Shown in pieces: positions 1-9,517 of a DNA stretch of 64,000 nucleotides; the first letter of the stretch is position 1; each line of letters opens with the position of its first letter. Under the pieces are notes generated by a model, which was not told the origin of the DNA, did no database searches, and was given only the letters and a program-made list of their open reading frames with translations. The stretch comes from Bifidobacterium simiarum. Its GTDB lineage: Bacteria > Actinomycetota > Actinomycetes > Actinomycetales > Bifidobacteriaceae. Where the stretch lies: contig NZ_PEBK01000002.1 of assembly GCF_002802905.1 (NCBI RefSeq), positions 248,001 through 312,000 of the forward strand, read 5' to 3'. A program made the translations under genes and the position numbers.

Positions 1-524
1 ATGCCGCAGATCAGCGTGATCTTGATCATCGAGAACCAGAATTCGGCCTCACCGAACACCTTGACGGCGATCAGGTTGATCCCGGACAGCGCGACGAGGA
101 AGCACAGTTCGATCAGCCATTTCCAATGACTGAGATCGATGCCGAACGTATCGAAGAACGTGACGAAGTAGGTGGACACGGCCGTGATCTCGCTCATGCC
201 GATCAGGATCAGCACGATCCAGTACGTCCAGCCGGCGAAATGCCCCCAGCCGCGACCCAGATAACGGGTGATGAAGTTGATGAACGTGTGCTGGCTCGGG
301 TCGCGGTACATCATTTCGCCGATGCCGCGCATCAGCAGGAACATGATGATGCCCACGATGATGTACACGAAGACGATGCTCGGGCCGGTGAGCGAGATCG
401 ATTTGCCGGAACCCAGGAACAGACCGGTTCCGATCGTGCCGCCGATGGCGATGAACTGTACGTGACGGTTCTTCAGTCCACGGTTCATCTGGTTGTCGGC
501 ATCAAGCTCTTCGACTTTTTGCAT
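1..524 (-). CDS. Amino-acid permease, AAT/APC family (5' part only)
   Basis: The gene runs off the left edge, so about 174 N-terminal codons are present. The ATG at 524 opens a protein beginning MQKVEELDADNQMNRGLKNR, followed by HVQFIAIGGTIGTGLFLGSG. That is the classic first-helix signature of amino-acid/polyamine/organocation permeases of the AAT subfamily (D-serine/alanine/glycine or aromatic permeases). The second helix, the RDPSQHTFINF stretch and VKVFGEAEFWFSMIK are also typical. It should be an integral membrane H+-coupled importer. Substrate cannot be read from this part. It is a distant paralogue of the permease at 61423-62889, with the same VKxFGEAEFWF motif. Confidence 0.9.
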   Translation of the reverse strand, partial: MQKVEELDADNQMNRGLKNRHVQFIAIGGTIGTGLFLGSGKSISLTGPSIVFVYIIVGIIMFLLMRGIGEMMYRDPSQHTFINFITRYLGRGWGHFAGWTYWIVLILIGMSEITAVSTYFVTFFDTFGIDLSHWKWLIELCFLVALSGINLIAVKVFGEAEFWFSMIKITLICG

Positions 525-716
525 ACACGTCCTCACTCCCGCCGCGTCCGATCGCTGATATGATTCGGCGATCAGACGCGACTGTGCACGACGGAGCGCC
601 ACAACTTATGCGGCAATTGCACTAGCCTACAAAACCTACAGGAATTTCGTGTAACGACCGCCGATGCCGTCTCACATCGCAGTCATTGCAGGGCCGATCA
701 GGCGAGATCTTCGCCC

Positions 717-816
717 GGCCACCCTCAGTCGGCGCCGCCGACAGCTCCCGCCAGCGGGAGCACAGGACCCTTGCCTTCCCCTCGGAGGGGAAGGTGGCCG
801 ACGCAGTCGGACGGAT
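717..816. repeat. Intergenic palindromic repeat, family B (two inverted units)
   Basis: The 364-bp gap between the GH1 gene and the permease holds no gene. It contains CCACCCTCAGTC followed by a GGCGCC-centred stem and the hairpin GCTCCCGCCAGCGGGAGC (743-761). Next comes a unit of opposite orientation with TTCCCCTCGGAGGGGAA and a GACGCAGTC stem ending GATGAGGTGA. Related units occur at 13817-13863, 15345-15381, 18911-19019, 58327-58371 and 61169-61216. They look like REP-type extragenic palindromes near gene ends. A role as a terminator is possible. Confidence 0.6.
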
Positions 817-888
817 GAGGTGACACGAACGAAGCCACGGCCACGCCCGGTACTCCTCCGGCCCACTCCCCTCCGAGCACTCCGAGTA

Positions 889-2277
889 CTACTCCTGCGG
901 GATGGCGCGGTCGGCGATCAAGCGGCGGTACCAGTGGTAGCTGTCCTTCGGGATGCGCTCGAGCGTCTCGTAGTCGGTGTAGACGATGCCGAAGCGCTTG
1001 GTGTAGCCGAACGCCCACTCGAAATTGTCGAGCATGGACCACACGAAGTAGACGCGCAGGTCCACGCCGTCGTCGATGGCCCGCAGCGCGGCCTCGAAGT
1101 GCCGACGCAGGTAGTCGATGCGCTTGGGGTCGTGCACGGCCTTGGTGCCGTCGGGGTTCACGGTCACATGGTCGCCGCCGGCCGCCGCGGTGCCGTTTTC
1201 GGTGACCATCAGCGGGATCTCCGGGTAGTCGTTGTGGACGTGCATGAGCAGGTCGTACAGACCCTTCGGGTCGATGTTCCAGCCCATGTCGGTGTGGTCG
1301 CCGGGCGTGGGCAGCCAGTCGACGTCGCTGGCGCCGGGTGCGGTGGAGGCGGCCGTGGACTGCGGGAACTGCGGACGGTCGCTCATGGCCAGCAGCGAGG
1401 TGCAGTAGTAGTTGATGCCGAGCACGTCGAGCGGCTGGCGGATCTGCTCCAGATCGCCGTCCTTCACGAACGACCAGTCGCAGATGCCGCGGGTGATGGC
1501 GAACAGCTCGTTCGGGTAGTAGCCGCGCAGCATCGGGTCGAGCCACACGCGGTTGCCGATCAGGTCGAGACGGTGGACGGCGTCGGCGTCGCCGCGGTTG
1601 AACTGCAGGTTCAGCGTGACGGACAGCTGCGAAGCGTCCCCGACTTCGGCCCGCACGGCCTGCGCCATGAGACCATGCGCCAGATTGAGGTGGTGGACGG
1701 CCGGGAACGCGCCGGGTCCGAGGCCCAGTCCAGGGGCGTGTTCGGTGCCGGCGTAGCCCAGGTACGCGGAGCACCACGGCTCGTTGAGGGTGGTGTAGGT
1801 TTCCACGCGGTCGCCGAGACGCTTCGCCACCGCGCCCGCGTAGTCGGCGAGACGGTAGGCGGTTTCGCGGTTGAGCCAGCCGCCCTTGTCTTCCAGATAC
1901 TGCGGCAGATCCCAGTGGTACAGCGTGACGGTGGGGGTGATGCCCTTGGCGAGCAGCGCGTCGACCACGCGCTCGTAGTAGTCGAGTCCCTCCTCGTTGA
2001 CCGGACCGCCGTCGGTCGGCATGACGCGCGGCATGGCCACGGAGAGACGGTAGGAGTCCACGCCGAGATCGGCGAGCAGATCGACGTCCTCCTGCCAGCG
2101 ATGGTAGGAGTCGCAGGCCACGTCGCCGGTGTCACCGTTCACGGTCTTGCCGGGCGTGTGGCTGAACGTATCCCAGATCGAGGGGGTGCGACCGCCTTCG
2201 GTAGCCCCGCCTTCGATCTGGTATGAGGCGGTGGCGGTGCCGAAGCGGAATCCTTCGGGGAACGTGGTGGATGCCAT
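889..2277 (-). CDS. GH1 family beta-glucosidase / 6-phospho-beta-glucosidase-like
   Basis: A 462-residue cytoplasmic glycoside hydrolase family 1 enzyme, full length for the family. The N-terminal FPEGFRFGTATASYQIEGG is the family signature. The acid/base glutamate lies in TTLNEPWC (E166) and the nucleophile in MVTENG (E360). HWDLPQYLED and the YTDYETLERIPKDS tail are typical of beta-glucosidases rather than phospho-enzymes, but substrate is inferred only. The usual SxAWPR motif reads SVAMPRVMP here, a substitution near the -1 site. There is no signal peptide. The start is the ATG at 2277 behind AAAGGAGCATCACGATC. No transporter is adjacent, so substrate uptake must be encoded elsewhere. Confidence 0.93.
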   Translation of the reverse strand: MASTTFPEGFRFGTATASYQIEGGATEGGRTPSIWDTFSHTPGKTVNGDTGDVACDSYHRWQEDVDLLADLGVDSYRLSVAMPRVMPTDGGPVNEEGLDYYERVVDALLAKGITPTVTLYHWDLPQYLEDKGGWLNRETAYRLADYAGAVAKRLGDRVETYTTLNEPWCSAYLGYAGTEHAPGLGLGPGAFPAVHHLNLAHGLMAQAVRAEVGDASQLSVTLNLQFNRGDADAVHRLDLIGNRVWLDPMLRGYYPNELFAITRGICDWSFVKDGDLEQIRQPLDVLGINYYCTSLLAMSDRPQFPQSTAASTAPGASDVDWLPTPGDHTDMGWNIDPKGLYDLLMHVHNDYPEIPLMVTENGTAAAGGDHVTVNPDGTKAVHDPKRIDYLRRHFEAALRAIDDGVDLRVYFVWSMLDNFEWAFGYTKRFGIVYTDYETLERIPKDSYHWYRRLIADRAIPQE

Positions 2278-2439
2278 GATCGTGATGCTCCTTTACCGGT
2301 GACGGAGGGCTGGGTGTCGTATGGCGGCCCTCGGGGGACGGAGCCATAGGTGTGAGAGGCGCGCAGCTCCGTCGACACACGCCCCTCGGCTTTTTCAACC
2401 TATCATCGTTCCGGCCTGATCATCCGCTCTCCCACCAAT

Positions 2440-2583
2440 GATTTCGACGATTATCGACAATCGCCGGTCTGATCAACCGGCCAAATCAACCGGTCTGATC
2501 AACCGGCTACCGGACCGACCGGATCAATCAACCAGACCGACCAGACCGACCGACCAGACCGACCGACCAGACCGACCGACGGC
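2440..2583. repeat. GATC/GACC-rich simple-repeat spacer
   Basis: The 306-bp gap between the GH1 and Pip-like genes contains degenerate short repeats: ATCAACCGG(T/C) repeats, then several runs of GACCGACCAGACCGACC immediately after the Pip-like stop codon. Similar GATC/CCGG-rich low-complexity spacers occur at 42020-42160, 56570-56650 and 59520-59590. No ORF, promoter or RNA gene is evident. Confidence 0.5.
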
Positions 2584-4029
2584 TCAGGACCGCTTCCCGG
2601 CCTTCACCGCCTTGCCGTGGGTACGCAGCGGAAGCAGTCCGGCGATCACCACGATCACCAGACCGATGCCGAGCGTGATCAGCAGCGGGCCGGTGGCGGT
2701 GTTCCACCATCCGTCGCCGTTGTACAGCACGGCGCGAATCCCCTCGCCGATATAGCGCTGCGGCACCCAGCCGTACACCCAGTCACGCCAGAAACCGGGC
2801 AGCAGTTCGAAGGGGAACAGACCGGCGGTCATGCCCAGTCCGAATGTCAGCACGCCGGTCAGCACGCCGAGCGGCACGGAGATGTTGAGCAGACCGAACA
2901 GCACGGCCATGATGGCGAAGCTGGCCAGCCACAGGAACATGACGGCCGACCAATCCAGCCAGCCCGCGCCGGTCACCGCACGCACGCAGTCGGCGCCAAG
3001 CGCGACCAGCAGCGAATAAACCAGCGCCGAGCCCATCTGCATGGCAAGTGTCTTCCACCGCTGGGCCTTATCGTCGTAGGACTTCGGACCAAGTACGGCC
3101 ACGGCGATGATCGAGACGACCATCGACATCATGAAGGTGGGCATGATCAGCACGTTCAGTCCCATCATCGTGGCGGTGGGCAGGGCATTGGACTTCACAT
3201 GCGAGGTGTCACCCTCGTTGATCACCTTGGTCTCCACGGTCGCGCCGGTTTTGCCCAGAACGGTGGGCAGACTGGATTTGAGCAGATTGGCCACCAGCGG
3301 GCTCTTGCCGTTGTCGATGGTCACGGTGATGGTCGGGGCGTCGGCCGCGTCGGCCGAATCGGATTCGGAGGACTGACCCGACTGGGCGGACTGACCCGAC
3401 TGCATGGACTGGGCGGCGGCCTTCTGCACCGCCGACTGCACGGCCTGCTGCACGTATTGCTTGGCGTACTGCTGCGCGAACTGCTGGGCCGCGGCACCGG
3501 TCAGTCCCTTGGCCTGCACCTGAGCCATCGCCGCCTGCTGGGCCTGCGCCTGAGCCTCGGTCTGCGCCTTAACCATCACCTGGGCCAAGGCGGTCGATTC
3601 GGCGATCTTCTCCTTCATGGCCGTCTGCTGCTTGGCCACCTGCTTGGCGGTGAAGTCCTCGGGAATGACGATCGCGGCATAGTAGTCGTGATCGGCGAGC
3701 CCTCGGTCGAGCTCGCTCTGCGATTTCACCTCGTGCCAGACCATCGGCGAATCGGCGTCGGCATCGGCGTCATCGCCCGAATCGTCGGCAGTGTCGGTAC
3801 CGTCAGAGGGTGCCTCCCCCGACGTGAGCTTCTCCACCATCGTGTCGCCGACGTTCATCGCCTTGCCCTGCACGGTCGCGCCTTCGTCCAGCGAGAGCAC
3901 CGCCACGGGCAGTTCCCGCACGCTGGCGTTCATCATCGGGTAGAACATCAAGGCCATCAGGCATGAAACACCGACGATGACGGCCAACGGCATACACAGC
4001 GTCCTGATGATTGCAGTCTTCGATCGCAT
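2584..4029 (-). CDS. YhgE/Pip-like ABC-2-type membrane protein
   Basis: A 481-residue integral membrane protein. One N-terminal transmembrane helix (about residues 10-33) is followed by a large extracellular domain beginning RELPVAVLSLDEGATVQGK, the hallmark of the YhgE/Pip (phage infection protein) and DUF3533 group. Residues about 150-225 are an unusually Gln/Ala/Ser-rich stretch likely to be helical or coiled-coil. The C-terminal half holds five to six transmembrane helices like ABC-2 permeases (FMMSMVVSIIAVAVLGPKSY onward). No ATPase is adjacent. Its partner is the divergent TetR gene at 4186, a common pairing for drug- or surface-stress-responsive exporters. Function is inferred from family only. 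Confidence 0.8.
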   Translation of the reverse strand: MRSKTAIIRTLCMPLAVIVGVSCLMALMFYPMMNASVRELPVAVLSLDEGATVQGKAMNVGDTMVEKLTSGEAPSDGTDTADDSGDDADADADSPMVWHEVKSQSELDRGLADHDYYAAIVIPEDFTAKQVAKQQTAMKEKIAESTALAQVMVKAQTEAQAQAQQAAMAQVQAKGLTGAAAQQFAQQYAKQYVQQAVQSAVQKAAAQSMQSGQSAQSGQSSESDSADAADAPTITVTIDNGKSPLVANLLKSSLPTVLGKTGATVETKVINEGDTSHVKSNALPTATMMGLNVLIMPTFMMSMVVSIIAVAVLGPKSYDDKAQRWKTLAMQMGSALVYSLLVALGADCVRAVTGAGWLDWSAVMFLWLASFAIMAVLFGLLNISVPLGVLTGVLTFGLGMTAGLFPFELLPGFWRDWVYGWVPQRYIGEGIRAVLYNGDGWWNTATGPLLITLGIGLVIVVIAGLLPLRTHGKAVKAGKRS

Positions 4030-4185
4030 GATCGCTCTCCTTCGTTCCGTTCCGAAGAACCTCTTCGGATCTCATGCAATCGACACTTTATGCAACATGA
4101 CGTTTAATAAAAATCCCCTTTATTGGATATAGTGTTGAATAAACAACCACCTAGCCAGCCGCCATCTGCCACAGGAAAGGACACC
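4030..4185. promoter_or_regulatory. Divergent promoter region between Pip-like and TetR genes
   Basis: This AT-rich spacer is the only control region for both genes. It contains GACACTTTATGCAACATGACG and, 40 bp on, ATTGGATATAGTGTTGAATA. The segments GACACTTTAT and ATAGTGTTG are approximate inverted copies, so they are a candidate TetR operator overlapping both promoters. The match is imperfect and the assignment is inference. Confidence 0.35.
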
Positions 4186-4821
4186 ATGCCGCGCCCGAAA
4201 CTCAATGACCGGTCCGCACCGGAGAAAATGCAGCAGGCCTTCTGGACCCTGCTGGAGACCAAGCAGTACGACCGCATCACCGTCAACGACATCGCCCGGA
4301 CCAGCGGCATCAACCGCGGATCGTTCTACTACCATTACGGCAACATCGCCGAACTGGCCGAGGACGCCATCGCCGCGATCTACGAATCACCCGAAGTGCT
4401 GGACTTCATCACCTGGATCATCCACCGGTCAGAGGATGACATCGCCTCGCTGCGGCTCACCCGACTGCTCGACATGCCACAATTCCGCTCCTCGATCCAG
4501 CGCATTGCGCTCGTTCTCGGCCCGCACGGTTCGCCGGCGCTGACCCGCCAGTTCAAGGACTACGTCATCGGCATGTGGATGACCGTGTTCGGCATCGACG
4601 CCGACGTGCTGGACGTCTCCCAGCAGCTGACCGTGGAGTTCATCGCCAGCGGCATCACCGGCATCTTCGGCCGGATCAGCGAAGTCGCCTTCGAGGGAGA
4701 CCTCGACGCCCTCAACCGACTGCCGATCCCGGGCATCGTCGTGCAACTGCTGGCCTCGCTACGCGAAACGGCTCCGGCCGATCCCCCGAAACCGCAGTCG
4801 GGAGACGCCGAAGCCGCATAA
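4186..4821 (+). CDS. TetR/AcrR family transcriptional regulator
   Basis: A 211-residue one-component repressor. Residues 10-60 form the TetR helix-turn-helix (QYDRITVNDIARTSGINRGSFYYHYGN). The rest is a divergent helical ligand domain of the TetR_C type. The ATG at 4186 is chosen because ACAGGAAAGGACACC precedes it. The frame is open upstream to 4123 but that stretch is promoter-like. It is divergent from the Pip-like gene and probably represses it together with itself. The ligand is unknown. Confidence 0.9.
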   Translation: MPRPKLNDRSAPEKMQQAFWTLLETKQYDRITVNDIARTSGINRGSFYYHYGNIAELAEDAIAAIYESPEVLDFITWIIHRSEDDIASLRLTRLLDMPQFRSSIQRIALVLGPHGSPALTRQFKDYVIGMWMTVFGIDADVLDVSQQLTVEFIASGITGIFGRISEVAFEGDLDALNRLPIPGIVVQLLASLRETAPADPPKPQSGDAEAA

Positions 4822-4870
4822 CCGCCAAGCGCAGCCGAGCCAGCCGTTCGGCACGCCCCTACGCCGCCGC

Positions 4871-7066
4871 CTACTCGGCCAGCGCCTTCCTCAAAAAGTC
4901 CCGCTGGAACAGCAGCAGGTTCTCGGCCACGGTCTCGTCGTTGGTCATATGCGTAATGCCGGTGAGCGGCAACACGGTGTGCTCACGGCCGGCGGCCAAC
5001 AACGCGGAACTCAGCCGCAGCGTGTTCGCCACGGTCACGTTGTCGTCGGCGAATCCGTGGATCAGCAGCAGCGGCCGGCGTAGGTTCGCCGCGTCGTCGA
5101 TCAGACTGTTCCGCCGGTAGACCACCGGATTGAGCCCCAGATACCGTTCGGTGTAATGCGTGTCGTACAGCGTCCAGTCGGTGGGCGGCGCGCCCGCGCA
5201 GGCCGCCTGGAACGTTTCGGAGGCACGCAGTACGGCCAGCGCGGACAGGAATCCGCCATACGACCAGCCGATCATGGCCACATGGTCGAGATCGGGCTGC
5301 GGCACCGTCCGGTTCGCCGCGTCGATGACGTCGGCGTCCACGTCCGCGCCGCCCGCCACGTCCGCGAATCCCTCGTCGTCGGCTGCCAGCGCGTCGCGGA
5401 AGTCGGCGACCACGAGATCGCGCATCACGCCCGGCAGCGCCTCCACGGCGTCGACCTGATCCTGCAGCGACACCTCGGCGAACCGTTCGAAGATCTCATG
5501 ATCCCACCGCAGTCCCCGGGCGCCGGTGCCGCGACCGTCCGCGGCCACCACGATGAAGCCCTGATCGGCCCACCACTGCGCGTCCCAGTACATCGACCGG
5601 CTGAACATCACCTCGCGATGCATCGGTCCGCCATACGGCTTCATCAGCACCGGCAGGGTCCGCGCATTCGCATACGGACTGTCCGCGCTCGGCAGGGTGA
5701 TGGCCGCGTGCAGACCGCGCTCCCCCAGCCGCACGAACTTCACGTTCGGCACGAATCCCGGCACCTGAGCACGATTGTCGATCGTCGCGCGGAATCGGCG
5801 GGCATCGCAGGTGCCATCGGGGCCATTCGCGACCGTGTGGATCATCACGCTGCGATCCGAGGTCATCGTGCGGCCGAACAGCACCAGACCGTCACCGCCG
5901 CGCGAAGCCGACCAGACGCCCGGCTCCGGGTTCAGCACGGTCGGCCGGCCATCGTCCGCACCCTCGTTGACGTCATTGCCGTCGGCGCTATCGGCGGCGA
6001 AGCTGTTGCCGAATCCGCCGGAAATCCTCGCCCCGCCATGGCCTTCCGCGTTCACCTCCTGCCAGTACGACCCCAGCAGCTCCTGCTCGTCGGCCGGCAG
6101 CGGGAAGCTCACCACGTCCACGCCGCGGGCGTCACGGGTCGCGCGGGCCAGCACGTCACGGTCGGTCACGTCAAGGACCTCGAGCACCTGCCATCCGGCC
6201 GGGGTGAAGGCATGGCCGTTCACCGCCAGACGCATGGTGTCGGTCTCCTCGTCGGGCATGGCGGTGATCAGCTGGCCGTTCGGGGTCCATGCCGGGCATC
6301 CGTGGATCAGATCAAGCCAGAACCGGCTGCCCGTCACCGTCAGCGTGGTGGTCGGCAGCCAACGGTGACGATGCTCCTCGGAGGCCAGTGCGCCGCCATC
6401 CGCCTCCAGCGCGAACCCGTCGAGAATACTCTGCTGCGAGGCGTATCCGACGTTCGGATTGCTGCCCTCCTCATCGATGCGCAGCACCTGATCGGCGGTC
6501 TGCCGACGGTTCTGCACCAGCAGGATCGGGTCGCCGCCGTGGCTCCAATGCACTTCGGCCAGGTATTCATAGCCGCGGCGATCCCACCACACCTCGGGCA
6601 GATCAAGCACGCTCGAATAGGCCATGCTGCCGGCGCGATGCGAGGCCGAACCGATGTCGAACCGGAACAGACGCACGTCGGCGTTGTGGGTGAGCGCCTG
6701 CGGATAGTGGCGGGACTGCGCCGGCTTGGTCGGATCGGACGGATCGGAGATATGCCACAGCGGCTCCGGGGATTCGTCGGCGCATTCGATCAGCAGGCTG
6801 CGCGAATCCGGGGACCACCAGAAACCCTCGTAGCGGTCCATCTCCTCGCCGGCGGCGAACTCGGCCAGACCGACCGTCATATTCGGCTTGTCGGCGATGC
6901 CGCACACCGACCGCTCGTCGTCGGGCCGACCGTTTTCGCCGATCACCACGAGGTTGATCATGCGGCCGGTGGTGTAGGCCACCAGCTTGCCGTCGGGGGA
7001 AATACGGGGGTTGAGCACCGGGCGGAACAGTCGTCCGGGATGGCCGCTGAACGTCATGGCGGACAC
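4871..7066 (-). CDS. S9 family peptidase, C-terminal part (propeller plus catalytic domain)
   Basis: 731 residues containing most of a beta-propeller (NPRISPDGKLVAYTTG, WWSPDSRSLLIEC) and the complete alpha/beta-hydrolase domain of prolyl oligopeptidase/dipeptidyl-peptidase IV relatives. The nucleophile is in MIGWSYGGFLS, the acid in IHGFADDNVT and the histidine in LTGITHMTND. It would cleave peptides in the cytoplasm, as no signal is seen. The reading frame begins only 3 nt after the in-frame TGA that ends the upstream ORF (7070-7072). Both ORFs lie in the same frame and together make one normal S9 protein. The GTG at 7066 has no good ribosome site. Either the gene is inactivated, the stop is read through, or translation restarts here. 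Confidence 0.85.
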   Translation of the reverse strand: MSAMTFSGHPGRLFRPVLNPRISPDGKLVAYTTGRMINLVVIGENGRPDDERSVCGIADKPNMTVGLAEFAAGEEMDRYEGFWWSPDSRSLLIECADESPEPLWHISDPSDPTKPAQSRHYPQALTHNADVRLFRFDIGSASHRAGSMAYSSVLDLPEVWWDRRGYEYLAEVHWSHGGDPILLVQNRRQTADQVLRIDEEGSNPNVGYASQQSILDGFALEADGGALASEEHRHRWLPTTTLTVTGSRFWLDLIHGCPAWTPNGQLITAMPDEETDTMRLAVNGHAFTPAGWQVLEVLDVTDRDVLARATRDARGVDVVSFPLPADEQELLGSYWQEVNAEGHGGARISGGFGNSFAADSADGNDVNEGADDGRPTVLNPEPGVWSASRGGDGLVLFGRTMTSDRSVMIHTVANGPDGTCDARRFRATIDNRAQVPGFVPNVKFVRLGERGLHAAITLPSADSPYANARTLPVLMKPYGGPMHREVMFSRSMYWDAQWWADQGFIVVAADGRGTGARGLRWDHEIFERFAEVSLQDQVDAVEALPGVMRDLVVADFRDALAADDEGFADVAGGADVDADVIDAANRTVPQPDLDHVAMIGWSYGGFLSALAVLRASETFQAACAGAPPTDWTLYDTHYTERYLGLNPVVYRRNSLIDDAANLRRPLLLIHGFADDNVTVANTLRLSSALLAAGREHTVLPLTGITHMTNDETVAENLLLFQRDFLRKALAE

Positions 7067-7069
7067 GTA

Positions 7070-8014
7070 TCAGGTGTCGCCGAGCTCGCGGGTGACGGCG
7101 TGCAGTTCGCCGTCGCGCACGGGGACGGAGACGGGTGCGGTAGGCGTGGCGGTCCGGGCGGAAGTGTTTTCGGGACCTGCTTCGGCACCGTCGACGGTGT
7201 TGTCAGCATCAATGACCGGGTCGTCATCATCGCCGATCTGGGTGAGCCACAGACGACCGCCCACCGTGAACACCACGCGACTGCCGGACTCGTCAACACT
7301 ATACGACACAATGCCTTCCGCCGATTCGCGGGCACGCTCACGACGGGCCTTCTCCTCGTCGGGCACGCCGGCGCCCGCGGAGTCCACCGACTTCGTTCCG
7401 GAGACGGACAGCAGATCACGCGGATCAGCCAGCAGGGTCTCATGATGGTCGCCGGTCGCACCGAACCAGCTCAGCCACAGGCAGGTGACCGCATCCTCCG
7501 GGCCGCGGGAGCGCAGGAACAGCGTGCGTGAGCCGTCGCCGATCACCTTCGGGGTGCGGGGGGCACCGAGCGAGAACCGCCGGGTACGTGCCTTTAAACG
7601 GGGGTATTGCGCGATCGCCGGATTCGTTGCGTCCGCGGGGTTTGCTGCGTTCGACGAGGCCGTCAGGGTCGTTGCCTTCGCCCGAGACGCTCCGGTCATG
7701 CCGGATGATTCATACCGGTCGGACGATTCATACCGGTCGGAAAAGTCCGACGAATCGCACGGTCCAAAGGAGTCAGAGGAGTCATCAGAACCGTATGAGT
7801 CGGAATCGGAAGGATCCTCCCGCTCATCGGGACGATCGAAATCTCCGGGTCCGCCGAAACTGACGGTTGGGTCATATCCGGTTTCCTCGTATCCGCGGTA
7901 TCCGGAATCCGCATATTCGGAGTCCGTATATTCGGAGTCCTGATATCCGCCGTCTCCGTATCCGGTGTTTTCGTATTCGTTGGCTGCGACATTGTTCATC
8001 GTGTTTTCGTCCAT
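7070..8014 (-). CDS. S9 family peptidase, N-terminal fragment ended by an in-frame TGA
   Basis: 314 residues. Positions about 1-125 are low-complexity: Tyr/Gly/Asp repeats (TGYGDGGYQDSEYTDSEY) followed by a Ser/Asp-rich stretch. From about 130 the sequence is the first propeller blades of an S9 peptidase (RRFSLGAPRTPKVIGDGSR, SVDESGSRVVFTVGGRLWL). The frame stops at TGA 7070-7072 after GDT and continues without shift into the catalytic part at 4871-7066. The ATG at 8014 follows GCGGAGCGCGTGAG. A second ATG lies 15 nt downstream. The repeat-rich N-terminus is unusual for this cytoplasmic family, and the true start may be internal. Confidence 0.7.
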   Translation of the reverse strand: MDENTMNNVAANEYENTGYGDGGYQDSEYTDSEYADSGYRGYEETGYDPTVSFGGPGDFDRPDEREDPSDSDSYGSDDSSDSFGPCDSSDFSDRYESSDRYESSGMTGASRAKATTLTASSNAANPADATNPAIAQYPRLKARTRRFSLGAPRTPKVIGDGSRTLFLRSRGPEDAVTCLWLSWFGATGDHHETLLADPRDLLSVSGTKSVDSAGAGVPDEEKARRERARESAEGIVSYSVDESGSRVVFTVGGRLWLTQIGDDDDPVIDADNTVDGAEAGPENTSARTATPTAPVSVPVRDGELHAVTRELGDT

Positions 8015-8205
8015 CTCACGCGCTCCGCAATAGTCGGTTTCATCCCATGCCAAACATACACAATCCAGCATGGAAAACGCGAACGGTCGGCGTGATTTCC
8101 CGGACTGGCGAAGCGATCGCCTTGGTGGCCGAACCCGTCACCATGCGTCTCCCCCTGGTGACCGAGCCCGGCCCGCGTGAGCGTGACGGAACATGACCGG
8201 TCAGA

Positions 8206-9429
8206 TCATCGGCTCTTGCAATCGCGCAGGGCCAGCAGACGACCGACGTTCTCCGCGGTGCGAGCGAGGTTGGCGGGCCCTTCGGCGAGCGCCTCGGCCA
8301 GCGTCATCGCGCTGGGTACGATGCCGAACACCGCGTCGATGCCGAGATCGTACAGCTGATCGATCCCCTCGCCTACGTATCCGGCGAGCGCGATCACCCC
8401 GATCCCCGGGTTTCCCGACCTCACGGCCCGCGTCACTCCCATAGGGGTCTTGCCGTACTGGGTCTGGAAATCAATACCCCCTTCGCCGGTGAAGCAGTAG
8501 TCGGCGCCGACGGCACGATCGGCCAGCCGGACGGTTTGCGAGACGATCTCGACGCCGGATCGCATGGTCGACTTCGTGAAGGCAAGCAGCCCCGCGCCGA
8601 GACCGCCCGCGCCGCCGGCACCCGGCGTATGCGCGACGTCGATGCCCAGATCGCGGCTGATGATCGCCGCGTAATGAGCGAGATTCGCGTCGAGCCGCTC
8701 GACCATGTCCGGGGTGGCGCCCTTCTGCGGCCCGAACACCGCGGAGGCACCGGTCGGTCCGACCAGCGGATTGGTCACGTCGGAGGCGATGAGGATCCGG
8801 GTTTCGGCGATACGCGGGTCGATGCCGGAGACGTCGATGCGGGCGAGCCGGTCGAGGAATCCGCCGCCGCGCGGGATCGGGTTGCCGGCCGAGTCGAGGA
8901 ATCGCACGCCCAGTGCCTCGGCCATGCCGGCGCCGCCGTCGTTCGTGGCGGATCCGCCCACGCCAAGAATGATCGTGCGGGCGCCGTCGTCGAGTGCGGC
9001 GCGGATCAGCTGACCGGTGCCGTAGGTGGTGGTGACGAGCGGGTTCTTGGTCTCATCGTTCACGAACTGGATGCCGCTGGCCGCGGCCATTTCGATGACC
9101 GCGACGGGGGCGGCGGGAGTGGTGTCGGCTTCGGCGGCGTCTCCCGTTACCTTGCCCGAGACCCTGGTCCCACTGGCCGCATCATTCCCCAGCAGACCAT
9201 ATTCCGCAACGGTTTCCCGCTGCAACGGGTCAAGCACGGTCGCCTGACGCAGGGTACCTCCGGTGGCGTCGACCAGCGACTGCACGGTACCTTCGCCACC
9301 ATCGGCCATCGGCACCATCACATACTCGGCGTCGGGGAACACGCGGCGCAGTCCCTCGCGCATGGCATCGGCGGTCTGCTTGGCAGTCATGCATCCCTTG
9401 AACGAATCCGGCGCGATAACGAATTTCAT
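8206..9429 (-). CDS. glxK: Glycerate kinase (GlxK/GarK type)
   Basis: A 407-residue enzyme of glycerate kinase family 1, phosphorylating D-glycerate to a phosphoglycerate that enters glycolysis. The start KFVIAPDSFKGCMTAKQTADAMREG is the family signature, and MADGGEGTVQSLV and LGVGGSATNDGGAGMAEALG are further hallmarks. Two internal insertions (around residues 90-110) lengthen it slightly beyond the usual 380. The ATG at 9429 follows AAAGGAGATTGTC. It lies 88 bp downstream of a GntP-type permease on the same strand, so uptake and phosphorylation of glycerate are probably co-transcribed. The CdaR-type gene at 11067 is the likely activator. Confidence 0.93.
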   Translation of the reverse strand: MKFVIAPDSFKGCMTAKQTADAMREGLRRVFPDAEYVMVPMADGGEGTVQSLVDATGGTLRQATVLDPLQRETVAEYGLLGNDAASGTRVSGKVTGDAAEADTTPAAPVAVIEMAAASGIQFVNDETKNPLVTTTYGTGQLIRAALDDGARTIILGVGGSATNDGGAGMAEALGVRFLDSAGNPIPRGGGFLDRLARIDVSGIDPRIAETRILIASDVTNPLVGPTGASAVFGPQKGATPDMVERLDANLAHYAAIISRDLGIDVAHTPGAGGAGGLGAGLLAFTKSTMRSGVEIVSQTVRLADRAVGADYCFTGEGGIDFQTQYGKTPMGVTRAVRSGNPGIGVIALAGYVGEGIDQLYDLGIDAVFGIVPSAMTLAEALAEGPANLARTAENVGRLLALRDCKSR

Positions 9430-9517
9430 GACAATCTCCTTTGATTTTTCAACGATACGGTTTTCACGGTTTCACGGTTTTCGATGCGGAAATTTCGATG
9501 CGGAAATTTCGGAACGG

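Noticed and set aside
5156-7531. A 791-codon plus-strand frame antisense to the S9 peptidase
   Set aside because: Composition is dominated by His/Arg/Gly/Val as expected for antisense of GC-rich coding DNA. The minus strand carries recognisable catalytic motifs.
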